Shown piece by piece: positions 9,801 to 16,753 of a stretch of 64,000 nucleotides of DNA. The stretch is from Pseudoalteromonas ruthenica (lineage in GTDB: Bacteria > Pseudomonadota > Gammaproteobacteria > Enterobacterales > Alteromonadaceae): NCBI RefSeq assembly GCF_008808095.1, contig NZ_CP023396.1, forward strand, positions 372,001 through 436,000, in the 5' to 3' direction. The notes below the pieces were generated by a model. It had not been told where the DNA came from. It saw nothing but the letters and a program-made list of their open reading frames with translations, and did no database searches. Position numbers and translations under genes: made by a program. Positions within the stretch are counted from its first letter, which is position 1. Each line of letters begins with the position of its first letter.

Positions 9801-10135
9801 GTGAGCAAAGCCATTATGCCAGTGTTGAAACTCTGGATTATGAGACTGTAAGCTTGAGCTTAAATGGTGAGCAGTTTACCGAGTTTAACCAAGTAAAAGA
9901 AATCACAGTCAATGCCGAGCAAACTATCAGTGAATCGGGCTTGTTAGGCGCTGAGTCTATTTTGGATAATCCCGATGAGGCAGAAGAGGTATTAGCTCAA
10001 TTTGATGATTTAGCCTCAGAGCAAACAATAACAAGTGAGGAGCATGGCTTTGGAGGAGCCTCGCAATATGCCACTGTTGGCGATGATGAAGTGATCAAAG
10101 CAATGCTGGATAGCTCGGGCAAAGGCGAACTGTAA
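3833..10135 (+). CDS. Giant Ig-like-repeat surface adhesin with LapA-type retention module
   Basis: 2100 residues from ATG 3833, preceded by GAGGAA; this start leaves the typical retention-module beginning MDQLIVKEVVGEVFVR. Residues 1-150 match the N-terminal retention module of LapA/BapA-type adhesins, ending in a TAAG sequence (residues 129-132), a Gly-rich linker and SFVQLTRISE. In LapA the di-alanine site is cut by the periplasmic protease LapG under c-di-GMP control; that role here is inferred. About 18 tandem Ig-like repeats of ~92 residues follow, each with NDxTPxISGxS, DGSWQV, AEGxF, DAAGN and IDTxAP, plus a degenerate last unit. The C-terminal ~140 residues are acidic and end DDEVIKAMLDSSGKGEL. 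I see no GGxGxDxx RTX repeats and no von Willebrand domain. It is probably secreted by the divergent type I system and held in the outer membrane for biofilm or surface attachment. Confidence 0.87.
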   Translation: MDQLIVKEVVGEVFVRLPNGEVKLVSVGDSIVQGARIMTQAQSSVTLSGTHSDFEIPANQHVSLGADTLAEFGLSLDEHQVAQQSVAEALNGLDAQPTSPSATNEDPSISSFLDALQGDGDILDALEATAAGAGGGAAGGGGTSFVQLTRISETLSGQQLTLNDDFSAQNQGAITVENTGDGVLPEGEAASGESGVITVTPIGLTNNPDIQVSGTSTNMAGQTATVTLITANGVSIEQTVVIDDGGQWQVVFSDEVADGAFEVTVTATDPQGNTVVGTTSGELDTTAPVIVIATPIDEDDPTPAISGSSDLEAGAAVNVLITDAAGATQTLVATVGEDGTWQVQVTQPLVQGEFSVVASSTDEAGNIGQVQAQGSFNGDTDLESLTIDIAAIGTTNDSTPSLAGSTDAPDGSVITITVVDALGNGQSITTTAVAGQWQIDVAQPLAEGEFSVTASVAAGGLEASDSESGLLDSQAPSIVIDSLATISDNTPIISGSSDEIGATVNILVTDAAGVAQSLTAVVQADGSWQVEVPQALAEGEFEVQANITDAAGNSASDTEQGNIDTTAPSLDIEPLISTGDSTPLISGSSDEIGATVNILVTDAAGVAQSLTAVVQADGSWQVEVPQALAEGEFEVQASVTDAAGNNASDTEQGVIDVSAPEITIDSPAITNDTTPDITGTSSEIGATVIVVITGAEGNRQTLEATVQQDGSWQVQTQQPLGEGIYQVQASVVDASGNSASDTAQGEVDTTAPSLTLNPLGVTNDPTPVISGTSDEIGATIAVEVVDANGTTQSFTAVVQSDGSWQVEVPTELAEGGYQVEASVSDEAGNSTSATASGTIDTNAPDLSIDPLSSTNDVTPTISGSSSAIGAAVNLTLTDANGQIQTVTAVVAADGSWQVSVPQALAEGVFTVSASVTDAQGNEAQANAQGQIDVTAPTLSIDPLGAQSDTTPIISGVSSQVGASVVIEVTDSDGTTQTLTAVVQSDGRWQVEASQPLAEGDYTVLASVTDEAGNNTQASAQGSIDASAPDLTIDNPGIGNDTTPIITGSSSEVGATVAITVVDASGNTQTVQATVQDDGTWSASLAAPLAEGQYTITAEVSDNAGNQANDQVQGEVDITAPSVTISPVGSVNDETPVISGSAEGNEGDVVSITVVDASGDSQSFTALLAGDGSWTAEVPTALAEGDFDITASITDAAGNEGTDNESGTVDTAGPGITIDPVGVISDATPVISGISAGAAPGAVVSIVVVDALGNVQNLSAAVGADGTWSANVGAALAEGEFTITASVDDGAGNTSTDSETGVIDTLAPSVEIDPLELTNDNTPLISGGSSEANSQLTLIFTDSQGNSQSVITTTDANGNWQVSAPSALADGTYTVAATIVDDAGNTGTDSQSAVIDTIGPELTIVPSFLLGNLVSLSGTSDLPAGSEVTITEHLVGGGIGATYTAITDADGNWTLVNLTVPLLTLAYVTASASDAAGNSTTISTLDFDNEPPVLSIDTLGLTNDSTPVISGTTDVADGTVVEVIVTDAFGDQQTLQASTSNGNWSVAVPTALAEGGFTVAAAVRDDVGNLTEVSATGEVDTTAPSLSVNVPANGNDNTPLISGTSDEIGATVSVTVTDGNGDSQNISTVVAADGTWAVTPSALSDGTFSVSATIMDDAGNTTTVSNTGSIDTQGVSVTLDPLGLGNDATPLLSGTSSEIGREVSISVLDNNGDTYTLSATVDGSGNWSVPAPSLAEGDYTVTVSVSDAAGNSSSASDTGTIDTIAPTVSIDASSVALTNDNTPQVSGSSNEANAQVSVQFVDDAGTIHTVTTNTDNNGDWSISASAVLVDGQYTVTARVTDQAGNTGSAVDSGIIDTTPISFEVTDFDPGILGLVLPSAEGTAPAGTEIYIIGSSLLGVGLAGIDLDVLSTYPSTTTDGDGNWQYTLSLLDVDLLSGEDYYFVTIDDAGNYLVKDTDNQEVERGSIYDNAAADQTLEASVASEDDLAFESGEQSHYASVETLDYETVSLSLNGEQFTEFNQVKEITVNAEQTISESGLLGAESILDNPDEAEEVLAQFDDLASEQTITSEEHGFGGASQYATVGDDEVIKAMLDSSGKGEL
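5321..5799 (+). repeat. Two near-identical 276-bp Ig-like repeat units inside the adhesin
   Basis: The units starting at 5321 and 5597 (offset 276 bp, 92 codons) are almost identical over roughly the first 145 bp, including the stretch encoding VTDAAGVAQSLTAVVQADG and the following WQVEVPQALAEGEFEVQA. The other repeats share the protein pattern but are clearly diverged in DNA. This points to a recent duplication or gene conversion. Confidence 0.85.
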
Positions 10136-10141
10136 GAGGTA

Positions 10142-10167
10142 AAAAAGGGAGCTTAGGCTCCCTTTTT
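10142..10167. terminator. Bidirectional rho-independent terminator between adhesin and flgN
   Basis: The stem GGGAGC (10147-10152) pairs with GCTCCC (10157-10162) around a TTAG loop. It is flanked by an A-run on the left and a T-run on the right, so it can stop transcription from both the adhesin (plus) and flgMN (minus). It lies just after the adhesin stop and before the convergent flgN end. Confidence 0.9.
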
Positions 10168-10192
10168 CAAATCAATATTTAGCTTAGTAGGT

Positions 10193-10621
10193 TCAGGCTT
10201 TTAAATTCTTTACGATTTTATTTTCGCTGCGGTCAATCCCGCCGTCGGCAGCATAGGTTAATGAACTTGGTGCGCCGATAAGAATATCTTTGAGTTGTTT
10301 GACAGTGAGCTGAGCGTTGTGAGCAGCCTGAGCATTCACTTGATTTTGCTGTTTGCACTTTAGCAATAAAGTCTGTGCATGCTCTATCATCTCTTGGTGC
10401 GGCGCTAATACCTCTTGCTCTTGCGCTTTTAATAGCTGAGCAATATGCTGGTCTTGTTGCTGAATTTGAACAAGCGCCTGTTCTTTTTTAGGCGTTAATT
10501 CCTTCAGTTCATCACCACTGCGCCCGGCAATAGCGCTCAACTCATCTTCAAGTAGTTGTAGCAAGTCTTGTAAACTTGAGAGCTGTTGGCCGAGAGCCAC
10601 ACTAAGTGCCGAATCAGCCAT
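10193..10621 (-). CDS. flgN: Flagellar export chaperone FlgN
   Basis: 142 residues from ATG 10621 (MADSALSVALGQQLSSLQDLL). An upstream in-frame ATG at 10657 would lie well inside flgM. The protein is mostly helical and coiled, with LQDLLQLLEDELSAIAGRSGDELKELTPKKEQALVQI, the pattern of FlgN proteins. FlgN is the cytosolic chaperone that delivers the hook-filament junction proteins FlgK and FlgL to the export gate. The gene overlaps the flgM stop by 8 bp, indicating translational coupling in a flgMN operon. Identification rests on this pattern plus the conserved flgA-flgM-flgN context. Confidence 0.87.
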   Translation of the reverse strand: MADSALSVALGQQLSSLQDLLQLLEDELSAIAGRSGDELKELTPKKEQALVQIQQQDQHIAQLLKAQEQEVLAPHQEMIEHAQTLLLKCKQQNQVNAQAAHNAQLTVKQLKDILIGAPSSLTYAADGGIDRSENKIVKNLKA

Positions 10622-10940
10622 ACAAATCGAACTCAAACGCAGCGATGTTTTTAGCAAGCTTTTCGCTATCTACTTGATATTTGCCTTCACTGATAGCTTG
10701 CTTTAATTCGTCAACCTTTTGTTGATCGAACCCTGATGAGCGCTCTGCTTTTTCTTGCAAAGACTTCATTTGCTTTGCTTGTGGCGTAAGGCTTACTGAG
10801 TCTGCTGCAGCCTTGGTACTGGCTTTTGCATTTGCCTCATTACCTTGTGTTTGCGTTTGGTTGAGCTTTTGTTGCTCCACTTTATTTTGTGGTGTGTTGT
10901 ACACCGAGCCTTGCTGGCCTTTGTTGACTTGATTCACCAT
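10614..10940 (-). CDS. flgM: Anti-sigma-28 factor FlgM
   Basis: 108 residues from ATG 10940; a GTG at 10943 is an alternative. The N-terminal half is low-complexity (Gln, Asn and Ala rich), as in FlgM proteins, which are largely unstructured. The C-terminal half has the conserved sigma-binding helices with the pattern VSLTPQAKQMKSLQEKA and QQKVDELKQAISEGKYQVDSEKLAKNIAAFE. FlgM holds sigma-28 (FliA) inactive in the cytoplasm until the hook is finished, then is exported by the flagellar apparatus. A sigma-28-type promoter lies directly upstream (10977-11003), giving the usual feedback loop. It is cotranscribed with flgN. Confidence 0.93.
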   Translation of the reverse strand: MVNQVNKGQQGSVYNTPQNKVEQQKLNQTQTQGNEANAKASTKAAADSVSLTPQAKQMKSLQEKAERSSGFDQQKVDELKQAISEGKYQVDSEKLAKNIAAFEFDLYG

Positions 10941-10976
10941 CACTAATTACCTAAGCTATATTGACCTTTGCACTGT

Positions 10977-11003
10977 TTATCGGCCATTCTAGCCAATACT
11001 TTA
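10977..11003 (-). promoter_or_regulatory. Sigma-28 (FliA) promoter of flgMN
   Basis: On the minus strand the sequence reads TAAA, a 15-bp spacer, then GCCGATAA, an exact match to the sigma-28 consensus at ideal spacing. It ends about 36 bp before the flgM start. It makes flgMN a FliA-dependent late transcription unit. Confidence 0.88.
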
Positions 11004-11012
11004 GCATAAAAT

Positions 11013-11729
11013 TTAAATATTAACCGCCACGGTTTCCACTGCTGTTACTTTGGCATTGATCAGCCGGCCAGACTTTACATTACGCACGCGAATATTATCA
11101 CCGACACCGCCATCTTCTAGCGCTTCTCCAGATGTTTTTATAGTGAGTCCGTTAAAGCGGGCAATTATGCTCACATTATCGCCCTTACACACCATACACA
11201 ACTGATTCATACTAATTGGCAACCCTCTGCGAATACTGCGTTTACTGCGGCTGCCGACAATAACTTCTGGCTGCTCTATGTAGCGAGCGCGAACAAAATG
11301 TTGCGGACGCTGCTCCGTAGTTAAATCATCAGCACTAATAATTTGCCCACGGGCAATGTGATCATTGGCGACCACGATAGTAGAGAGCTTAATGATGCGT
11401 ACATGGACATACTGACTCCAAAGAGCAGGACTTGAACACTTAAGTTTTACTGTTACCTGCCGATTAAATGGCGGAGCGCTAGCCGTAGAGGCTTGCGGTG
11501 TTACTGCACACTCTCTGGGACCTATGCGCGCATCTAAGTCCATCGCTTGCACTTGCAGCTCTTGATCGGGCTGAATCTGCGCTTGCTCTGTGATGTATTG
11601 CTCAGCAAGCGTTTGCAAAGCGTGGCGATCATAGCGCTGTTGTTGGCCGTTGTTTGCCTCAGCCGTTGAGCTTATTAATACACCGGCTATTAACCATAAG
11701 CTTTGGAAAAGTTGAATTTTTTTGAACAT
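11013..11729 (-). CDS. flgA: P-ring assembly chaperone FlgA
   Basis: 238 residues from ATG 11729, which has GGTGAG just upstream; an in-frame ATG at 11738 is the alternative. A signal peptide (FKKIQLFQSLWLIAGVLISSTAEA) directs it to the periplasm. The C-terminal half is an SAF-like/ChapFlgA domain with IVVANDHIARGQIISADDLTTEQ and RRGLPISMNQLC, ending in VSIIARFNGLTIKTSGEALEDG and the GDNIRVRNVKSGRLINAKV motif typical of FlgA. FlgA helps FlgI assemble into the P ring around the rod. It is transcribed away from cheV, and its end is 70 bp from flgM, whose own promoter fills the gap. Confidence 0.95.
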   Translation of the reverse strand: MFKKIQLFQSLWLIAGVLISSTAEANNGQQQRYDRHALQTLAEQYITEQAQIQPDQELQVQAMDLDARIGPRECAVTPQASTASAPPFNRQVTVKLKCSSPALWSQYVHVRIIKLSTIVVANDHIARGQIISADDLTTEQRPQHFVRARYIEQPEVIVGSRSKRSIRRGLPISMNQLCMVCKGDNVSIIARFNGLTIKTSGEALEDGGVGDNIRVRNVKSGRLINAKVTAVETVAVNI

Positions 11730-11833
11730 ACTCACCATGTTTCGACTATGCTTATTGGGTAAAACAGGGTATAACTACGAAGCGTCAAAAACTGGGCGTT
11801 CTAGCGTAGTTATACTAACGTATGAAGCTAAGA

Positions 11834-11849
11834 AGCAAAATGCGTTCCT
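11834..11849 (-). promoter_or_regulatory. Possible sigma-54 promoter of flgA
   Basis: The minus strand reads AGGAACGCATTTTGCT, which has GG-N10-GC spacing and a perfect TTGCT at -12 but a weaker -24 element. It is about 105 bp upstream of flgA, further than the other sites in this window, so the call is tentative. Confidence 0.35.
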
Positions 11850-11896
11850 ATTTGGCGCGAGTGTGCGAAGTTGTAAATTAATGCTAGGAGAATCCG

Positions 11897-12829
11897 ATGG
11901 CTGGCATTTTAGATTCTGTCAATCAACGAACCCAACTTGTGGGTCAAAACCGCCTTGAATTATTGCTGTTTAAACTAAAAGGACGCCAGCGGTTCGGGAT
12001 CAACGTTTTTAAAGTTAGAGAAGTCCTTCAGTGTCCACCACTAACAAATATGCCGAAAACGAATTCTTATATTCGTGGGGTAGCGCATATTCGTGGACAA
12101 ACCATTTCTATCATCGATTTGTCTATGGCTGTAGGCGGTCCGGCCATCACTGATATTGAAAATTGCTTTATTATTATCGCCGAATATAACCGCTCTGTGC
12201 AGGGGTTTTTGGTGGGTGGCGTTGAGCGTATCGTCAATATGAACTGGGAAAAGATTATGCCACCGCCGTCAGGTGCGGGGCGTTATTCATACCTTACCGC
12301 AGTGACTGAGATTGATGACGAGCTCGTAGAAATCTTGGATGTTGAAAAAATTCTTGCAGAGATCAGCCCTGTTAATACCGAGGTCAGTGAGGGCATTGCC
12401 TCAGATGGCGAGATGCAGAAAGATCTCGGTGAGCGTATTGTGTTTATTGCCGATGACTCTGCCGTGGCGCGTAATCAAGTAAAACGGGCGCTGGAGCCTC
12501 TCGGGGTGCAAACTGAGCTGGCGAAAAATGGTAAAGAGGCCCTGCTGCGATTAAAAGAAATAGCGAAGCTTGACTGCAAAGATGATATCACTGAGCGAGT
12601 GGCGTTACTGATATCGGATGTGGAAATGCCAGAGATGGACGGCTATACCTTAACAGCAGAGGTCAAAGCGGATCCGAAGCTGGCACCATTGCATGTGATA
12701 CTGCACACCTCTTTAAGTGGCGTATTTAACCATGCGATGATAGAAAAAGTTGGGGCGGATGACTTTATTGCCAAATTTAACCCCGACGAACTGGCTACAG
12801 CAGTTAAAAAGTGGGTGCATTGTGATTAA
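11897..12829 (+). CDS. cheV: Chemotaxis coupling protein CheV (CheW-REC)
   Basis: 310 residues, with AGGAG ahead of ATG 11897. Residues ~15-165 form a CheW-like domain (FGINVFKVREVL, YIRGVAHIRGQTISIIDLS). Residues ~180-308 form a receiver domain with FIADDSAVARN, the phospho-acceptor Asp in LLISDVEMPEMDGY, a Thr in HTSLSG and the Lys in DDFIAKFNPDEL. CheV couples chemoreceptors to CheA and can act as a phosphate sink for adaptation. Its stop overlaps the first possible start of cheR. The cheV-cheR pair next to flgA and flgB is standard in polarly flagellated gammaproteobacteria. Confidence 0.96.
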   Translation: MAGILDSVNQRTQLVGQNRLELLLFKLKGRQRFGINVFKVREVLQCPPLTNMPKTNSYIRGVAHIRGQTISIIDLSMAVGGPAITDIENCFIIIAEYNRSVQGFLVGGVERIVNMNWEKIMPPPSGAGRYSYLTAVTEIDDELVEILDVEKILAEISPVNTEVSEGIASDGEMQKDLGERIVFIADDSAVARNQVKRALEPLGVQTELAKNGKEALLRLKEIAKLDCKDDITERVALLISDVEMPEMDGYTLTAEVKADPKLAPLHVILHTSLSGVFNHAMIEKVGADDFIAKFNPDELATAVKKWVHCD

Positions 12830-12876
12830 TGCCGCCTTGTCTTGTAACCGCTTCAAGTGAGTTAGGTGAGAGTAAT

Positions 12877-13710
12877 TTGGAAAATAAGCATTTAGAGCTC
12901 GGTGAATACAACCAGTTTCGTGCATTTTTAGAACAGCAGTGTGGCATTGTGCTGGGTGATAACAAACTTTACTTAGTTAAAAGTCGCTTGGCTCCGCTGA
13001 TGGCTCGCTTTAGCGTTGAATCTTTGTCGCAGCTGGTTAGCAAAACGTTGAGTCCGCATGAGCGGCAACTTCGTGCCGCTGTTGTTGATGCCATGACCAC
13101 CAATGAAACATTGTGGTTTCGCGACTCTTATCCGTTTGAATTATTGAAGACAAAGCTCTTACCTGAGTGCAAAGATTTACGTCGGCCGGTAAAAATTTGG
13201 TCGGCGGCCAGTTCTTCCGGGCAAGAGCCCTACTCAATAGCGATGTCAGTGGCCGAATATCAACAGTCTCGCCCAGGTCAACTGTCCTCGGGAGCGCAAA
13301 TAATCGGTACTGATATCTCTAATACCATGCTCGATATTTGTAAAAATGCTGAGTATGACTCATTGGCATTGGCTCGGGGGCTCAGTGCTGAAAGACGCAA
13401 AAAGTTTTTTAGCGATAGTGGCAACGGTATGGCTAAAGTTAATGACAATGTAAAACGTATGGTGAGCTTTCGCCATTTGAATTTATTGGATTCATATGCG
13501 TTGCTGGGTAAGTTTGACATTATCTTTTGTCGCAACGTCCTTATTTATTTTTCTCCGGAAGTAAAAGCCAAGATCATTGGTCAATTCGCGCAAGCGCTTA
13601 ACCCTAAGGGATATTTGTTTTTAGGAGCGAGTGAATCAATGACAGGCTTGAGTACCGAGTTCGATATGATCCGTTGTAATCCCGGTATCATCTACCAAAA
13701 AAAGTCCTAA
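12877..13710 (+). CDS. cheR: Chemoreceptor glutamate methyltransferase CheR
   Basis: CheR uses S-adenosylmethionine to methylate glutamates of chemoreceptors. I prefer the TTG start at 12877 because it has GGTGAG six bases upstream and gives 277 residues beginning LENKHLELGEYNQF, a normal CheR N-terminus; an ATG at 12829, overlapping the cheV stop, would add 16 residues. The N-terminal helical domain (EQQCGIVLGDNKLYLVKSRL) is followed by the methyltransferase domain with TTNETLWFRDSYPFE, the SAM motif WSAASSSGQEPYSIAM, GTDISNTML and FDIIFCRNVLIYF. It pairs with cheV; no cheB is present in the window. Confidence 0.94.
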   Translation: MENKHLELGEYNQFRAFLEQQCGIVLGDNKLYLVKSRLAPLMARFSVESLSQLVSKTLSPHERQLRAAVVDAMTTNETLWFRDSYPFELLKTKLLPECKDLRRPVKIWSAASSSGQEPYSIAMSVAEYQQSRPGQLSSGAQIIGTDISNTMLDICKNAEYDSLALARGLSAERRKKFFSDSGNGMAKVNDNVKRMVSFRHLNLLDSYALLGKFDIIFCRNVLIYFSPEVKAKIIGQFAQALNPKGYLFLGASESMTGLSTEFDMIRCNPGIIYQKKS

Positions 13711-13730
13711 ATACATAGCCTTACAATCTA

Positions 13731-13746
13731 TGGTCTAAAAATTGCT
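13731..13746 (+). promoter_or_regulatory. Sigma-54-type promoter of flgBCDE
   Basis: TGGTCTAAAAATTGCT has GG-N10-GC spacing and a consensus TTGCT -12 element, with a weaker -24. It lies 37 bp before flgB, after the end of cheR. Dependence of flgB operons on RpoN is known in related bacteria. Confidence 0.55.
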
Positions 13747-13783
13747 GTAGCCCCTCTAAGAGAGTCAAAAATTTGGAGAGGCT

Positions 13784-14194
13784 ATGGCTATCAGTTTTGA
13801 TAAAGCATTTGGTATTCATCCCCAAGCAATGCTCGTTCGCTCGCAAAGGGCTGAGCTATTGGCGTCGAATATTGCCAATGCAGACACCCCTGGCTATAAA
13901 GCGAAAGACATTGATTTTGCCAGCGCGTTAAAAGCGGCAAACAATCGGCAGTTAAGCGGCAATAGCTTAGCTCGGACCCATCCGGAACACCTCCAAGCAA
14001 GTACCCAAATGAGTATGGGTGAAGCAAAATTTCGTGTTCCAAATCAACCAGATACAGGCGATGGTAACTCTGTTGATGTACAGGTGGAACGGAACTTGTA
14101 TACACAGAACGCTATAGAGTATCAGGCCAGCTTACGCTTTATGAACGGCAAGATTTCCGGTCTTAAGAAAGCCCTAGGTGGTCAAGGAGCATAA
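13784..14194 (+). CDS. flgB: Flagellar proximal rod protein FlgB
   Basis: 136 residues, strong Shine-Dalgarno GGAGAGG before ATG 13784. It carries the rod/hook N-terminal motif [22 protein letters not shown] and a C-terminal helix typical of FlgB ([22 protein letters not shown]). FlgB joins the rod to the MS ring in the periplasm and is exported without a cleaved signal. It is the first gene of the flgBCDE unit; flgC follows after 2 bp. Confidence 0.97.
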   Translation: MAISFDKAFGIHPQAMLVRSQRAELLASNIANADTPGYKAKDIDFASALKAANNRQLSGNSLARTHPEHLQASTQMSMGEAKFRVPNQPDTGDGNSVDVQVERNLYTQNAIEYQASLRFMNGKISGLKKALGGQGA

Positions 14195-14196
14195 TC

Positions 14197-14619
14197 ATGA
14201 GTTTATTTAATGTTTTTGATGTTTCTGGTTCGGCCATGAGTGCGCAAAACGTGCGCTTAAATACCACGGCCAGCAACTTAGCAAACGCAAACTCGGTTAG
14301 CTCCTCAGTGGAGCAGACATATCGCGCTCGCCAACCTGTTTTCGCTGCTCAGCTGCAGCAAGCGGTAGGCAAACAGCAAGGTGAGTCTGTGGGAGTGAAA
14401 GTGCTGGGTGTAGTCGAGAGTGACAAACCGTTGCAAATTGAATACAACCCAGGTCACCCGATGGCGGATGAGAACGGCTATATCTATAAACCCAATGTCA
14501 ATGTGGTTGAAGAAATGGCCAATATGATTTCGGCGTCACGCTCCTATCAAACGAATGTGCAAATAGCCGACTCTGCTAAGCAAATGCTAACGAGAACGTT
14601 GCAGCTTGGTAAGGGTTAA
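14197..14619 (+). CDS. flgC: Flagellar proximal rod protein FlgC
   Basis: 140 residues. The N-terminus has FDVSGSAMSAQNVRLNTTASNLANANSV, the FlgC form of the rod motif, and the C-terminus has the conserved block PNVNVVEEMANMISASRSYQTNVQ. It forms part of the proximal rod together with FlgB and FlgF. The start is 2 bp after flgB, with AGGAG upstream, so the pair is tightly coupled. Length is normal for the family. Confidence 0.97.
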   Translation: MSLFNVFDVSGSAMSAQNVRLNTTASNLANANSVSSSVEQTYRARQPVFAAQLQQAVGKQQGESVGVKVLGVVESDKPLQIEYNPGHPMADENGYIYKPNVNVVEEMANMISASRSYQTNVQIADSAKQMLTRTLQLGKG

Positions 14620-14633
14620 AGCGAGGATAGAGC

Positions 14634-15311
14634 ATGAACAATAATGTGCAATCAGCAACGGGTCTAGGCTCCCTGTATTGGGATAACCAAAATAAGGCGC
14701 CGGAAGAAAAGAGTGATGAGCTCACCCAGGAAGATTTTTTCAGCCTGCTGACTCAGCAGTTGTCCTATCAGGATCCGAGCAAACCTGCGGATAATGACCA
14801 GATGATTGCGCAGATGACTAATTTCACCATGGCTGAGGGGATCTCAAAGCTCAATGAGAATTTCAACTCTTTGGCTGCGTCAATGACATCTAACTCGGCG
14901 CTGCAGGCGTCAACACTAGTCGGGAAAAAGGCATTGTTGGAGTCTGAAACTATCGAGTTGTATAGCGGTGAAGTGAGTAAAGGGACTGTTCTTGCTAAAG
15001 AGCCTGTTGATAATTTAAGCCTCACTATCAAAGACGATAAAGGTCAGGTGGTTGAGGTGGTTGATTTAGGCTCGCAACCTGCTGGTGCAATTCGCTTTGA
15101 ATGGGACGGTCTCGACAAAGACGGCAATCCGTTTCCTCCTGGTGAGTACGACATTGTGGCAGAGGGCAGCATCAATGGTGAATACAGCTCTTTACCTATG
15201 GCGACATTCAAAAATATTGAAAGCGTTAATATCAACGGCGCGAATGGGATCATCGTGAACACCAAAGAGGGCGCAGTGAAGCTCGCTGAGGTGGCTGAGA
15301 TTTCAGTGTAA
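14634..15311 (+). CDS. flgD: Hook capping protein FlgD
   Basis: 225 residues. The N-terminal part shows the conserved FlgD segment LTQEDFFSLLTQQLSYQDPSKPADNDQMIAQMTNFTMAEG; the C-terminal part folds as a FlgD Ig-like/Tudor-like region with IRFEWDGLDKDGNPFPPGEYDI. FlgD caps the growing hook and allows FlgE to polymerise, and is lost when the hook is complete. It sits between flgC and flgE as usual. Confidence 0.96.
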   Translation: MNNNVQSATGLGSLYWDNQNKAPEEKSDELTQEDFFSLLTQQLSYQDPSKPADNDQMIAQMTNFTMAEGISKLNENFNSLAASMTSNSALQASTLVGKKALLESETIELYSGEVSKGTVLAKEPVDNLSLTIKDDKGQVVEVVDLGSQPAGAIRFEWDGLDKDGNPFPPGEYDIVAEGSINGEYSSLPMATFKNIESVNINGANGIIVNTKEGAVKLAEVAEISV

Positions 15312-15350
15312 AGCATTTGCCTGCGGGCAGTTATTACGAAGAGGTGAAAC

Positions 15351-16676
15351 ATGAGTTTCAATATCGCTTTAACAGGGTTGGCGGCAGCCCAAAAAGACTT
15401 AGATGTGACCGCAAACAACATTGCGAACGTCAATACCACAGGTTTTAAAGAATCCCGCGCAGAGTTTGCTGATGTGTATGCGGCATCAGTATTCAGTGGC
15501 GGTAAAACGAAGAACGGTGATGGTGTGCAAACCACCATGGTCGCCCAGCAGTTTCACCAAGGTTCTTTAAAGTTCACGTCAAATGCACTGGATTTAGCGA
15601 TTACCGGTGAAGGTTATTTTGCTATGGCTGACGATTTAGCTTCGCAAGATTTTACCTATACGCGTGCTGGGGCGTTCAAGCTTAATGATGATAACTTCGT
15701 AGTCGATGCTAAAGGTAACTTACTGCAAGGTTTCCCAACGGATCCGGTAACCGGTGATACCACTTCGGTGAGCTTGAGTACGGCCAACCCGATTCAAATA
15801 CCTGATTCATCAGGCTCTCCAAATGCGACAGATAATGTCTACAGTTCATTTAACTTGGATGCGGGTGCCACCGTCCCAACGGTAACGCCATTTAACCCAA
15901 ATGACTCAGCCACCTATAATTCGTCAACATCAACAACGGTCTACGACTCTCTGGGTGAGCCCCACGTGCTGCAGTTTTTCTTTGTAAAAACGGCCTCTAA
16001 CGAATGGGATGTGCGCGCCACCGTCGATGGCACTGAAGTTGATAACGCGGGTAACGCAGGTGCAGGCCCCATCACCCAGTTTACTTTTGATGCAGCAGGT
16101 TTACCATTACAAACTGATGGTACGCCCAACACCGGCGCGACGTTTAACCCAATGACGCTATCGGGTGCTAACCTTAGCGCCAGTGGTATTTTGACCAACG
16201 GGGCCCAGTTTAATGATATTAACTTAAACTGGCGTGATGAAGCTGCGACGGGTAACAAGCTCCCAACTCAATTCTCTAGCCGCTTCGAGGTGAAGGCGTT
16301 GGAACAAGATGGTTCGACCGTGGGCCGCTTATCTAATATTGAAATCGGTAGTGATGGTAAGTTAGTTGCCTCATATAGTAATGGCGACTCTACCTTCTTA
16401 GGTCAGGTAGCGATGGTTCGTTTCCCTAACTCTCAGGGCTTGCAGCAGGTAGGTAATACCAGTTGGAAAGAAAGCTTAGACTCTGGTGAGCCCATCGCCG
16501 GTGAGCCAGGAACCGGGACCTTGGGCACGATTAATTCCGAAGCGTTGGAGCAATCGAATACCAACCTTACTAATGAGTTAGTTGATTTAATCAGTGCACA
16601 ACGAAACTTCCAGGCTAACTCTCGGGCGTTAGAGGTGAACTCAACGCTGCAACAGAATATCCTGCAGATCCGATAA
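15351..16676 (+). CDS. flgE: Flagellar hook protein FlgE
   Basis: 441 residues, GAGG Shine-Dalgarno. N-terminus MSFNIALTGLAAAQKDLDVTANNIANVNTTGFKESRAEFADVY is the hook motif; the middle has the FlgE domains (YDSLGEPHVLQFFFVKT) and the C-terminus has NSEALEQSNTNLTNELVDLISAQRNFQANSRALE. FlgE is the main subunit of the hook, the joint between rod and filament. It is the last gene of its unit and is followed directly by a strong terminator at 16690. Confidence 0.97.
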   Translation: MSFNIALTGLAAAQKDLDVTANNIANVNTTGFKESRAEFADVYAASVFSGGKTKNGDGVQTTMVAQQFHQGSLKFTSNALDLAITGEGYFAMADDLASQDFTYTRAGAFKLNDDNFVVDAKGNLLQGFPTDPVTGDTTSVSLSTANPIQIPDSSGSPNATDNVYSSFNLDAGATVPTVTPFNPNDSATYNSSTSTTVYDSLGEPHVLQFFFVKTASNEWDVRATVDGTEVDNAGNAGAGPITQFTFDAAGLPLQTDGTPNTGATFNPMTLSGANLSASGILTNGAQFNDINLNWRDEAATGNKLPTQFSSRFEVKALEQDGSTVGRLSNIEIGSDGKLVASYSNGDSTFLGQVAMVRFPNSQGLQQVGNTSWKESLDSGEPIAGEPGTGTLGTINSEALEQSNTNLTNELVDLISAQRNFQANSRALEVNSTLQQNILQIR

Positions 16677-16689
16677 GAAATATCCTACT

Positions 16690-16714
16690 AGGCCACCTTT
16701 TGGTGGCCTTTTTT
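16690..16714 (+). terminator. Rho-independent terminator after flgE
   Basis: AGGCCACC (16690-16697) pairs with GGTGGCCT (16702-16709) around a TTTT loop, followed by a T-run. It closes the flgBCDE unit. Confidence 0.92.
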
Positions 16715-16753
16715 CATCCCTCTAGTCTCTCCTTTTAAATAACTCCTTTTTCT

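Noticed and set aside
9781..10135. RTX nonapeptide repeats or von Willebrand domain in the adhesin C-terminus
   Set aside because: I searched for GGxGxDxx and MIDAS patterns and found none in this part.
11852..11870. Sigma-54 site before cheV (TTGGCGCGAGTGTGC)
   Set aside because: The spacing is GG-N9-GC, not N10, so it does not fit.
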